Below the pieces are notes generated by a model. The model had not been told where the DNA came from, made no database searches, and saw only the letters and a program-made list of their open reading frames with translations. A DNA stretch of 52,299 bases from Janthinobacterium sp. UMAB-56 (GTDB lineage Bacteria > Pseudomonadota > Gammaproteobacteria > Burkholderiales > Burkholderiaceae_D): NCBI RefSeq assembly GCF_900095265.1, contig NZ_LT607661.1, positions 87,734-140,032 on the forward strand, written 5' to 3'. The position numbers and the translations under genes are program-made. Positions 9,307 through 17,156 of the stretch are shown piece by piece. Positions within the stretch are counted from its first letter, which is position 1. Each line of letters begins with the position of its first letter.

Positions 9307-10689
9307 ATGACGGTCAATGATATACCCCTGATTTCGTTTTTCCAGCGAATCCTCGATCCCTTGATCATCATGGGCACGCTGTATTTGCTGTCTGCCCTGT
9401 CTGGTTCGCCATTTACCGGTTACTCGCTGGTATTGATGATCCTTGCGTTCTTTATTTCGTCATCCGTATTCCAGTATGTCGATCCCTATCGTACCTGGCG
9501 CAGCGGCCGCATGCTGGCGTATGCCCGCGATGTCTTCGTCAGCTGGGGCATCACGGCCCTGATCCTGGTCTTCCTGGGCTCGGCGACAGGGCTGGCGTTT
9601 CAATACGACCACGATTTGGTGCTGGCCTGGTTCCTGTTGACGCCGTTTGTGTTGCTGCTCAGTCATCTGGCCGCGCGGCGCATGGTGGCCGATCCCGGGC
9701 GCGGCAGTGAAGTGCGCTCCGTCGTCATCATAGGCGCGAACGATGCCAGCCTGAAATTTGCCGCCACCGTCGAGCGTCACCCGAACCTGTTCATGAGCGT
9801 GCACGGCTTTTTTGACGACCGCACCGATGACCGCTGGCCGGAGACGATGCGCGAGCCCATGCTGGGCAAGATGGCCGATATCGCTGCCTACGTGCGCGAA
9901 CACAATATCAAGATGATATTCATCAGCCAGCCCATTTCGGCCCAGCCGCGCATCCGCAAGATGCTCGATGAATTGCAGGATACGACGGCATCCGTGTATT
10001 TCTTGCCGGATATCTATATCTTCGATTTGATGCAGGCGCGCTTCGACAATGTGGGCGGCATGCCGGTGATCGCCATCCGTGAGTCGCCATTTACCGGTTT
10101 TAACAGCATGGTCAAGCGCGGCAGCGACATCGTGCTGGGCGTGTTGATCCAGATCATGCTGTTGCCAGTGATGTTGATCATCGCCATCGCTGTGAAGATG
10201 ACCTCGAAAGGTCCCGTGATCTTCCGCCAGCGCCGCTACGGCCTGTATGGCGAGGAAATCATCGTCTATAAATTCCGCTCGATGACGGTCAGCGAGGATG
10301 GCGACAAGGTGGTGCAGGCAACCAAGGATGATCAGCGCGTAACGCGCATCGGTGCCTTCCTGCGCCGGAGCTCGCTCGATGAGTTGCCGCAATTTATCAA
10401 TGTGTTGCAGGGGCGCATGAGCATCGTCGGTCCCCGTCCCCATGCGGTGGCGCACAACGAGCAGTACCGCAAGCTGATCAAAGGCTACATGCTACGCCAC
10501 AAGGTCAAGCCCGGCATTACTGGCTGGGCCCAGGTGAATGGCTTGCGCGGCGAGACGGAAACCCTGGACAAGATGGAAGCACGCATCCATTTCGACCTCG
10601 ACTACCTGCGCAACTGGTCGCTGTGGCTGGACTTGTGGATCATTTTGCGCACCGTCAAGGTGGTGCTGAAGCGCGACAACGCGCATTGA
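9307..10689 (+). CDS. Undecaprenyl-phosphate glucose (hexose) phosphotransferase, EPS-initiating
   Basis: 460-residue polyisoprenyl-phosphate hexose-1-phosphate transferase of the WcaJ/WbaP type. Four N-terminal membrane helices (about residues 10-115) are followed by a CoA-binding-like cytoplasmic domain (VVIIGANDASLKFA), one membrane helix near residue 275 and the bacterial sugar transferase domain. Catalytic-region motifs are SSLDELPQFINVL, MSIVGPRPHA and KPGITGWAQVNG. It transfers a hexose-1-phosphate, most likely glucose, to undecaprenyl phosphate, the first step of repeat-unit assembly. It corresponds in position to EpsB of methanolan-type clusters. It ends the first eps transcription unit. 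Confidence 0.92.
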   Translation: MTVNDIPLISFFQRILDPLIIMGTLYLLSALSGSPFTGYSLVLMILAFFISSSVFQYVDPYRTWRSGRMLAYARDVFVSWGITALILVFLGSATGLAFQYDHDLVLAWFLLTPFVLLLSHLAARRMVADPGRGSEVRSVVIIGANDASLKFAATVERHPNLFMSVHGFFDDRTDDRWPETMREPMLGKMADIAAYVREHNIKMIFISQPISAQPRIRKMLDELQDTTASVYFLPDIYIFDLMQARFDNVGGMPVIAIRESPFTGFNSMVKRGSDIVLGVLIQIMLLPVMLIIAIAVKMTSKGPVIFRQRRYGLYGEEIIVYKFRSMTVSEDGDKVVQATKDDQRVTRIGAFLRRSSLDELPQFINVLQGRMSIVGPRPHAVAHNEQYRKLIKGYMLRHKVKPGITGWAQVNGLRGETETLDKMEARIHFDLDYLRNWSLWLDLWIILRTVKVVLKRDNAH

Positions 10690-10770
10690 GCGCAGTGGCG
10701 AAGCAACATTGTAGGGAATTTGTTTTGCGTCAGATTAATACGCGTTAAAATGAAGCAAGCATTCGAAGTA

Positions 10771-10915
10771 GGGCCGATGGCCCGTACCGGGCAAACCAGG
10801 CGGTAATGCAAAGAGCCATATGAGACAGGCGCGACAACATCATGTAACGGCGGGTGGCGACGCGTGTCTTGCACCCGGAGCCAGCCAGGCTGCGGGCCAG
10901 TCTGGCTTGTCCATC
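10771..10915 (+). promoter_or_regulatory. Candidate structured leader RNA upstream of epsD
   Basis: Three overlapping, mutually exclusive hairpins are visible: GGGCC-GAT-GGCCC (10771-10783), GCCCG-TAC-CGGGC (10780-10792) and TACCG(11 nt)CGGTA (10785-10805). A larger stem, AGCCAG/CTGGCT, follows near 10879-10908. The segment GGGCAAACC...ATGCAAAG (10789-10812) loosely recalls the core of c-di-GMP-I (GEMM) riboswitches, but the GNRA-capped helix and the GACGCAAAGCC block are not conserved. A regulatory RNA is possible; its class is unproven. Confidence 0.25.
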
Positions 10916-11192
10916 CTTGCCTTCCCCGCGCTCCTGTGCTTACCCATGCCGTGCTTCAGACTACGGCCCCATCCTCGCCGATCCTGCGCGGGTACGCGTT
11001 ACGATAGCGTGCCCGCATGAAAACTTCATTCGCATCAAGCACAAAAAGTGCTATTTTATTAAGATGCGCATAGGTGATTCATGATGTTGGCTGTCAGTTT
11101 TCTTGGAAACAGTTGTTTTTAAACCTTCTTAATGGATTTTTAAGCAAATACTTTCCGGCTAGTCTTGTACATTGTGTATCATATTTATAATA

Positions 11193-11221
11193 TTGACAAT
11201 TGTATGGTCAAGCAGCATAAT
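11193..11221 (+). promoter_or_regulatory. Promoter of the epsDEFG-xrtB-epsI operon
   Basis: A perfect -35 TTGACA (11193-11198), a 17-base spacer and CATAAT (11216-11221), about 105 bases before the epsD start. It is among the best sigma-70-type matches in the window and is properly placed for the main eps operon. Confidence 0.65.
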
Positions 11222-11326
11222 TTCGCAGGAAATTTGTGTTTTTTGCTAATGTTTTGTACGTAAATATTGTTTCAATGTTTATCGTTGGCAGCAACCGATT
11301 TCCTTACCTGAACTCAAGGAGTAATT

Positions 11327-12337
11327 TTGAACCATTCGCACATCGCCCGTCTGATCGCGCCCATCTCCGTATTCTCGCCACGTTTGCTGTGTGCGGGCCT
11401 GGTCTTGCTGACGGCCGTCAGCTTGTCTGCTTGTGGCGGCAAGGAAAAAAAGCCAGGCCAGGCCCTGGCCAGTGTGAACGGTGAGGAAATTACCGTGTTG
11501 CAGTTAAATGAAGAATTGCAGCGCGCCAATGTTCAAGCTGCCCAGCAGGAAGCGGCCAGCAAGCAGTTGCTGGAATCGCTGATCGACCGTCAGTTGCTGC
11601 TGAATGAAGCCGTCAAGGAAAAAGTGGACCGCGATCCGAAAGTGGTGCAGGCCGTCGAGCGCGCGAAGGCGCTGATCATTGCGCAGGCGTACATGCAAAA
11701 ACGCATCGGCACCATCACGCGGCCGACGAAAGCGGAGGTGGAAGACTACTACAACAAGAATCCGCCATTCTTCAGCCAGCGCAAGCAGTTCGACATGCGC
11801 GAGCTGGTGATCGCCGGCGCCGACATGAATGACCAGCTGAAGGCTGCGATGGACGCCGCCAAGTCGCTGGATGATGTGGCCGCCTGGCTCGACAACAACA
11901 AGGTCAAGTATGCGCGTACGCAATTGTCGCGTACCAGCGCCGACCTGGCGCCGGAATTGAGCGCGAAATTGCTGGCTATGCCCAAGGGGCAGTTGTTCAT
12001 CATTCGCGAAGGCGACCGCACCTTGCTGATTTCGCTGGCGGACATTCGTGACAATCCGGCCAGCCTGGCCCAGGCGGCGCCGCAGATCGAGCAGTTCCTG
12101 TTCAATAAGAAAACCAAGGATAGTGCTGATGCTGAGCTGAAGCGGCTGCGTGCCACCGCCAAGATCGACTACCTGAACAAGGACGCCGGCGGCAAAGCTG
12201 CCGCCAGCGCGCCGGCAGCGGCAGCAGCAGCGGCGAGCGTAGCGGCGCCGGTCAATACGCCGGCACCTGCCGCGGCTGCGCCGGCAGCGTCCGGCTCTTC
12301 GGAAGCCAATGATCGTGGTGTTGCAGGCTTGAAGTAA
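11327..12337 (+). CDS. epsD: EpsD-family peptidyl-prolyl cis-trans isomerase lipoprotein
   Basis: 336 residues starting at TTG 11327, supported by AAGGAG at 11316-11321. The N-terminus is a lipoprotein signal with lipobox LSAC (cleavage before Cys-Gly-Gly). A SurA/PpiC-like N-terminal helical region (SVNGEEITVLQLNEEL) and a degenerate parvulin-type domain follow; the C-terminus is an Ala/Pro-rich linker (AAAPAASGSSE). EpsD proteins are found in XrtB EPS operons and are thought to help fold exported EPS or PEP-CTERM proteins. It opens the operon running to the flippase; 42 bases separate it from epsE. Confidence 0.9.
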   Translation: MNHSHIARLIAPISVFSPRLLCAGLVLLTAVSLSACGGKEKKPGQALASVNGEEITVLQLNEELQRANVQAAQQEAASKQLLESLIDRQLLLNEAVKEKVDRDPKVVQAVERAKALIIAQAYMQKRIGTITRPTKAEVEDYYNKNPPFFSQRKQFDMRELVIAGADMNDQLKAAMDAAKSLDDVAAWLDNNKVKYARTQLSRTSADLAPELSAKLLAMPKGQLFIIREGDRTLLISLADIRDNPASLAQAAPQIEQFLFNKKTKDSADAELKRLRATAKIDYLNKDAGGKAAASAPAAAAAAASVAAPVNTPAPAAAAPAASGSSEANDRGVAGLK

Positions 12338-12379
12338 GCCGCAGCTTTTACTGAGTACTCTTTTGAAAATGAACCAATC

Positions 12380-13168
12380 ATGAAACGACTGTCAATGTGG
12401 TGCATGGCTCTCCTGCTGACACTGAGCGCCGGCTTTGCCGGTGCTGCCGATGTGCTGCTGGGCGCTGGCGACGTGCTGAAAATTTCCGTGTATGGCAGTC
12501 CAGACCTGGCGCTGGAAACGCGCGTCAGCGAAGCGGGAGAGATCACCTTCCCGCTGGTGGGCAACGTGGCACTGGGTGGCTTGTCTGTCTCCGCGGCAGA
12601 AAAGAAACTGGGCGGCTTGCTGGAGGGCGGCGGCTTTCTGCGCAAGGCGCAGGTCAACATCATCGTGACCTCGCTGCAGAGCCAGCAGGTGTCGGTGCTG
12701 GGTCAGGTGAACCGGCCCGGGCGCTACCCGCTGGAAGGCAAGCGTAGCGTGATGGATATCCTGGCCATGGCAGGCGGCATCGCCGGCGACGGTAGCGAGA
12801 CTGTCAGCCTTATCCGCAAACGCAACGGCCAGTCCACCAAGGAAGAGATCGACATCGTTGCTATGGTGCGCGATGCAAACCTGAATCGCGATTTCGATTT
12901 GGCTGGCAACGACGTGATTTATGTCGAGCGCGCGCCGCGCTTCTATATTTATGGCGAAGTGCAGCGTCCTGGCGCCTTCCGCCTCGAGCGCTCGATGACG
13001 GTATTGCAGGCTCTGTCCGTGGGCGGCGGCCTGACGGCGCGCGGCACGGAGCGCGCCATGCGCATCAAGCGCCGCGACGCCGATGGCAAGATCCAGGTAA
13101 TTACCGCGAAGCATGATGATTTGCTGCAAGTGGATGACGTTGTATATGTTCAGGAAAGCTTGTTTTAA
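12380..13168 (+). CDS. epsE: Polysaccharide export protein EpsE (Wza-like)
   Basis: 262 residues with an N-terminal signal peptide (LLLTLSAGFAGA), a Poly_export domain (LLGAGDVLKISVYGSPDL) and two SLBB domains (VLGQVNRPGRYPLEG and IYGEVQRPGAFRLERS). It forms the periplasmic/outer-membrane export channel for the polysaccharide. No lipobox Cys is seen, unlike E. coli Wza, which fits the EpsE subfamily. It lies between epsD and epsF in the same operon. Confidence 0.93.
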   Translation: MKRLSMWCMALLLTLSAGFAGAADVLLGAGDVLKISVYGSPDLALETRVSEAGEITFPLVGNVALGGLSVSAAEKKLGGLLEGGGFLRKAQVNIIVTSLQSQQVSVLGQVNRPGRYPLEGKRSVMDILAMAGGIAGDGSETVSLIRKRNGQSTKEEIDIVAMVRDANLNRDFDLAGNDVIYVERAPRFYIYGEVQRPGAFRLERSMTVLQALSVGGGLTARGTERAMRIKRRDADGKIQVITAKHDDLLQVDDVVYVQESLF

Positions 13169-13233
13169 GCAGCGCCTGTTTGCCAGCGTTGCCGTCAGCT
13201 TGTAAGGCTATTTAATAAAATGAGAGTTTAAAG

Positions 13234-14649
13234 ATGAATTTTTCACAATTTCTGCTTGTCCTGAGAGCGCGCCAGCGGATCGTCTTTATTACGCTCTTGC
13301 TGACGGTGGCCACCACGTTGATCGTCAGCCTGATCTTGCCGAAGACGTATAAAGCCACCAGTTCGCTGGTGTTGAACTACAAGGGTGTCGATCCGCTGAC
13401 CGGGCTGACCATGCCGGGTCAGCTGTTGCCTGGCTATATGGCGACGCAGATCGACATCATCAGCAGCAAGAATGTGGCGCTGCGCGTGGTCGACCAACTG
13501 CACCTGGCCGACAGCCCGGCCGTCATGGCGCAGTTTCGCGAAGCGGCCGACGGCCGCGGCACGATCCGCGACTGGCTGGCCGACCTGTTGCTGAAGAAGC
13601 TGGAAATCGTGCCATCGCGCGAGAGCAGCGTCGTCGACATCAGCTTCAAGGGCGCGGACCCGCAATTCGTGGCGGCCGTCGCGAATGCCTTTGCCGATGA
13701 GTACCAAAAGATCAATGTACAATTGAAAGTCGAGCCCATGAAGAAGGCTGCGGCCTACTTCAGCGAGCAGACCAAGTTGCTGCGCGATAACGTCGAGACG
13801 GCGCAGAGCCGCCTGTCGAAGTACCAGCAGGACAATGGCATCGTCAGCCTCGACAACCGACTGGACGTGGAGTCCAACCGCCTCAACGACCTGTCGGCGC
13901 AATTGGTGGCGGCGCAGGGGCAGTTGATGGAAGCGTCATCGCGCCAACGCATGGCGCAGAGCATCAACGGCGCGGAGTCGCCGGACGTGGCGTCCAATCC
14001 CCTGATTCAAAACCTGAAAATCGGCCTGGGCGCGGCGGAATCGAAATTTGCCGAAGTCTCGCAGCGCCTGAGCCCGAATCACCCGCAATATCAGAGTGCA
14101 AAAGCGGAAGTGGACAAGCTGCGCGCTGACCTGCGCGACCAGCTGCAAGTGGCGTCGCGCAGCGTGGGTGGCAATGCGCAGATATTTGCCCAGCGCGAAG
14201 CGTCGATCAAGTCGGCCCTGGCGGCCCAGAAAGCCAAAGTGCTGGAACTGAACCGGACCCGCGACGAGATGAATGTGCTTAACAAGGACGTGGAAAGCGC
14301 GCAGCGCGCCTTCGATGTCGCCTCGCAACGCTTCTCGCAGACAAAGATCGAAGGGCAGTCGGACCAGTCTGATATTGCCGTGCTGAATCCGGCCGTGCCG
14401 CCGATCGAGCCGGCTGGCCCGAAAGTGTTGCTCAACACGGTCCTGTCCGTCTTCCTGGGCATGCTGCTGGGTCTTGGCCTGGCCATGCTGGCGGAAATGC
14501 TGGATCGCCGCGTGCGCTCCGAAAGCGATTTGTCCGATTCGGTGCAGATTCCCGTCCTCGGCTCGATCGCCTGGAATGCGACGAAACGTCCGCGGTCACG
14601 TTCGCGCCTGTTGCGTGCCATTCTTCCCCGCCGCCTGCGGTTGAACTAA
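13234..14649 (+). CDS. epsF: Chain-length determinant protein EpsF (Wzc/Wzz-type co-polymerase)
   Basis: 471 residues. Two membrane helices, near residues 15-37 and 400-425, flank a large periplasmic coiled-coil region (ERRLQ-type heptads around residues 170-380). The N-terminal Wzz motif region and the C-terminal Pro-rich [10 protein letters not shown] segment before the second helix are typical of polysaccharide co-polymerases. The cytoplasmic kinase is the separate next gene. It sets EPS chain length together with EpsG. Confidence 0.92.
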   Translation: MNFSQFLLVLRARQRIVFITLLLTVATTLIVSLILPKTYKATSSLVLNYKGVDPLTGLTMPGQLLPGYMATQIDIISSKNVALRVVDQLHLADSPAVMAQFREAADGRGTIRDWLADLLLKKLEIVPSRESSVVDISFKGADPQFVAAVANAFADEYQKINVQLKVEPMKKAAAYFSEQTKLLRDNVETAQSRLSKYQQDNGIVSLDNRLDVESNRLNDLSAQLVAAQGQLMEASSRQRMAQSINGAESPDVASNPLIQNLKIGLGAAESKFAEVSQRLSPNHPQYQSAKAEVDKLRADLRDQLQVASRSVGGNAQIFAQREASIKSALAAQKAKVLELNRTRDEMNVLNKDVESAQRAFDVASQRFSQTKIEGQSDQSDIAVLNPAVPPIEPAGPKVLLNTVLSVFLGMLLGLGLAMLAEMLDRRVRSESDLSDSVQIPVLGSIAWNATKRPRSRSRLLRAILPRRLRLN

Positions 14650-14657
14650 TCTTTATT

Positions 14658-15545
14658 ATGGATCTGACGATGAATCATCCCGCACTCCCCATCCCGCCGG
14701 CCGGCTTGCCGAAGCGTGGCGATTCGAGCATCGGTGGCCTGCTGCTTGAGTCAGGCAAGATCACGGCAGAAAATGCCGAGCGCGTGCTGCGCATGCAAAA
14801 GGAGCTCGGTATCCGCTTTGGCGAGGCGGCCCTGCGCCTGGGGCTGATTACCGAAGCCGATATTCAGCAGGTGCTGGCGCAACAGTTCGAGTACCCGTAC
14901 CTGCAGCCGGGCGAGTCCGGTTTTTCGCCGCGCCTGGTGGCCGCCTTCGATCCGTTCAGCCCGCAAGTGGAAACGCTGCGCGCCGTGCGTAGCCAACTGA
15001 TGCTGCGCTGGTTCGCGCGCGGTCGCAAGTCCCTGGCCGTCGTTGCGGTCGATTCCGGCGATGGCGCCAGCCTGTTCGCGGCCAATCTGGCCGTGGTGTT
15101 TTCGCAGCTTGGCGAACAGACCTTGCTGGTCGACGCCAATTTGCGCCAGCCGCACCAGCAGGATATTTTCGACTTGAAAAGCCGCCAGGGCCTGTCCGAT
15201 GTGCTGGCAGGCCGTGCCGACCTGTCCGCGACCACCAAGATCGACTCGTTTGTCGACCTGTCCGTGTTGTCGTCCGGCACCTTGCCGCCAAATCCGCAAG
15301 AGTTGCTCAGCCGCAGCTCGTTTGGCAACCTGAATGCGCAGCTCGAATCGCGCTACGACGTGGTGCTGTACGACACCGCGGCGTTTGCCACGGCGGCCGA
15401 TGCCCTGGCCATCGCCGGTCGGGTGGGCGGCGTCTTGCTGGTGGTGCGCAAGAACAAGACCCATCTGGACGATATCATGACCATGTGTGACCAGGTCACC
15501 CACGCGGGTGCCGAAGTAGTGGGTTCCGTGCTGGTCGACTTTTGA
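14658..15545 (+). CDS. epsG: EpsG, BY-kinase-like chain-length partner with degenerate Walker A
   Basis: 295 residues. Residues ~20-85 (GGLLLESGKITAENAERVLR) form a GspE-N/MshEN-like domain. The rest is a ParA/MinD-type tyrosine-kinase fold with Walker A' (LLVDANLRQP) and Walker B (VVLYDTAA). The Walker A loop reads DSGDGAS: the invariant Lys of GxxxxGK(S/T) is Ala, so ATP binding or kinase activity is doubtful. There is also no Tyr-rich C-terminal tail (ends VGSVLVDF). It follows epsF by 8 bases; its stop overlaps the xrtB start (TGATG). Family clear, activity uncertain. Confidence 0.9.
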   Translation: MDLTMNHPALPIPPAGLPKRGDSSIGGLLLESGKITAENAERVLRMQKELGIRFGEAALRLGLITEADIQQVLAQQFEYPYLQPGESGFSPRLVAAFDPFSPQVETLRAVRSQLMLRWFARGRKSLAVVAVDSGDGASLFAANLAVVFSQLGEQTLLVDANLRQPHQQDIFDLKSRQGLSDVLAGRADLSATTKIDSFVDLSVLSSGTLPPNPQELLSRSSFGNLNAQLESRYDVVLYDTAAFATAADALAIAGRVGGVLLVVRKNKTHLDDIMTMCDQVTHAGAEVVGSVLVDF

Positions 15546-16453
15546 TGGTCAGCTCCATGAATTCGGCGACGCTGCAAAAAATCTCCGCTTTGCATAAAGT
15601 GGAGGAATGGTGGCCGATCGCGCTGGGCATGGCGATCCTGTTCCTGCCGACATTCTATGACCTGATGCATGGTATCTGGGCAACGGAAGAGCAGGCGCAC
15701 GGCCCGATCATCCTGGCGTTGTCGTTGTGGCTGCTGTATCGCCAGTGGCCGCGCATGACGCAGGACCCTGTCCGCGTGAAGAGCGCCTCGGGCTGGGTCT
15801 TCGTCGCCATCGGCCTGCTGCTGTACGTCCTGGGCCGCTCACAGCAGGTGCTGGCGTTCGAGATTTCCTCCTTCATCGTCCTGCTGGCGGCCATCGTGCT
15901 GCTCAATTTTGGCTGGCGCGGCTTTGCCAAGGTGTGGTTTCCGTTTTTCTTCATGCTGTTCATGGTGCCATTGCCAGGCCAGGTAGTGAGCTTGCTGACG
16001 ATGCCGATGAAGATGGCCGTGTCCTACGTGACCGAGCACATCCTGTTCTGGGTCGGTTATCCGATCGCGCGCACCGGCGTCATCCTGCAAGTGGGGCAAT
16101 ATCAGCTGCTGGTGGCCGATGCCTGCGCCGGGCTGCAGACCTTGCTAACGCTTGAGGCGCTGGGCCTGTTTTATCTGAACGTCGTGCGCCATACGGCTGT
16201 GCTGCGCAATGTCGTGCTGGCACTGCTGATCATCCCGATTTCGTTTACGGCCAACGTCATCCGCGTGATCGTGCTGACGCTCATCACCTATCACTTTGGC
16301 GATGCTGCCGGACAAGGGTTCCTGCACGGCTTCGCCGGCATGGTGCTGTTCCTGACGGCCCTGTCGCTGATCCTGGCGACCGATAGCCTGTTGCAGTGGA
16401 TCGTCCGCCGCCGCGCACGCCGCGCCACCCCATCGAGCGAGGATACACCATGA
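15545..16453 (+). CDS. xrtB: Exosortase B (XrtB/EpsH)
   Basis: 302 residues, about eight membrane helices. The exosortase catalytic triad is visible: Cys194 in VADACAGLQTL, Arg240 in ANVIRVIVL and His261 in FLHGFAGM. This transpeptidase-like membrane enzyme cleaves PEP-CTERM proteins at the C-terminal signal and presumably transfers them to an anchor or releases them. ATG 15545 overlaps the epsG stop; ATG 15557 is an alternative. Six PEP-CTERM proteins in this window are its likely substrates. It is followed by epsI with an ATGA overlap. Confidence 0.95.
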   Translation: MVSSMNSATLQKISALHKVEEWWPIALGMAILFLPTFYDLMHGIWATEEQAHGPIILALSLWLLYRQWPRMTQDPVRVKSASGWVFVAIGLLLYVLGRSQQVLAFEISSFIVLLAAIVLLNFGWRGFAKVWFPFFFMLFMVPLPGQVVSLLTMPMKMAVSYVTEHILFWVGYPIARTGVILQVGQYQLLVADACAGLQTLLTLEALGLFYLNVVRHTAVLRNVVLALLIIPISFTANVIRVIVLTLITYHFGDAAGQGFLHGFAGMVLFLTALSLILATDSLLQWIVRRRARRATPSSEDTP

Positions 16454-17136
16454 AAAAGCCACTGCTGACGAGTTTGATACTGGGTGTCCTGATGGCCAGT
16501 TCGGCAATCCTGACCAAGGCCGTCACGCCCACTGTCAAGATTGCCGACCTGCAAGCAAAGTTCAATCTTGAGACGATGATTCCCGAGCGCTTCGGCGACT
16601 GGCAAGTCGACCGTTCCATCGCGCCGCTGCAGATCGATCCCGAGGTGCAGGCCAAACTGGACAAGATCTACAACCAGACCTTGTCGCGCACGTATATCGA
16701 CAGCCAGGGACGGCGCGTGATGCTGTCGATGGCCTATGGCGGCGACCAGGGCGATAACATGGGCGTGCACAAGCCCGAGATCTGCTACGGTGCGCAGGGT
16801 TTTGAAATCACGAAGGAAAGCAACGAGCGCCTGCAGACCGCGTATGGCAGCTTGCCGATCAAGCGCCTGATGGCTGTCAATGGCAGCCGCAACGAGCCGA
16901 TCACGTACTGGATCACGATCGGCGACAAGGCCACCAAGCCCGGCATGGAGCAGCGCCTGCAGCAATTGCGCTATGGCTTGAGCGGTACCGTGCCTGACGG
17001 CATGCTGGTGCGCGTGTCCAGCATCGATACGGACCGCAGCGCTGCCTATCAAATGCAGGATTTATTCGTCAAGGAAATGTTGAGTAGCTTATCACCGGCA
17101 TCCCGCACCAAACTGGTTGGCGTGTTCAGCGGCTAG
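16450..17136 (+). CDS. epsI: Exosortase-associated protein EpsI (B type)
   Basis: 228 residues from ATG 16450, overlapping the xrtB stop (ATGA). It has an N-terminal hydrophobic segment (LLTSLILGVLMASSAILT) and then a periplasmic EpsI domain with PERFGDWQVD and the conserved KPEICYGAQGF containing a Cys. EpsI is nearly always next to, or fused with, exosortases; it is required for EPS in methanolan-type loci, but its chemistry is unknown. The frame is open further upstream within xrtB, but the overlap start gives family length. Confidence 0.93.
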   Translation: MKKPLLTSLILGVLMASSAILTKAVTPTVKIADLQAKFNLETMIPERFGDWQVDRSIAPLQIDPEVQAKLDKIYNQTLSRTYIDSQGRRVMLSMAYGGDQGDNMGVHKPEICYGAQGFEITKESNERLQTAYGSLPIKRLMAVNGSRNEPITYWITIGDKATKPGMEQRLQQLRYGLSGTVPDGMLVRVSSIDTDRSAAYQMQDLFVKEMLSSLSPASRTKLVGVFSG

Positions 17137-17156
17137 TGGCTGCGTAAAAGAGAGTA

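Larger units (their letters stand above)
10690..11326 (+). other. 637-base intergenic region between the two eps units
   Basis: No credible gene. The left part (about 10771-10915) is GC-rich and folds into nested hairpins; the right part (11040-11326) is AT-rich and carries a strong promoter at 11193-11221 and the epsD ribosome site. A weak promoter-like pair, TTTGCG with TAAAAT at 10750-10755, lies just before the structured part. Confidence 0.7.

Noticed and set aside
10798..10808. GGCGGTAATGC resembling the ops element (GGCGGTAG) used by RfaH
   Set aside because: One base of the core differs, and similar GGCGGTAGC strings occur in gspG and gspF coding sequence as Gly-Gly-Ser codons, so the match is weak evidence.
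10789..10812. A confident call of a c-di-GMP-I (GEMM) riboswitch
   Set aside because: Only short blocks match (GGGCAAACC, GCAAAG); the GNRA-capped helix and GACGCAAAGCC are absent, so it is kept only as a candidate structured leader.
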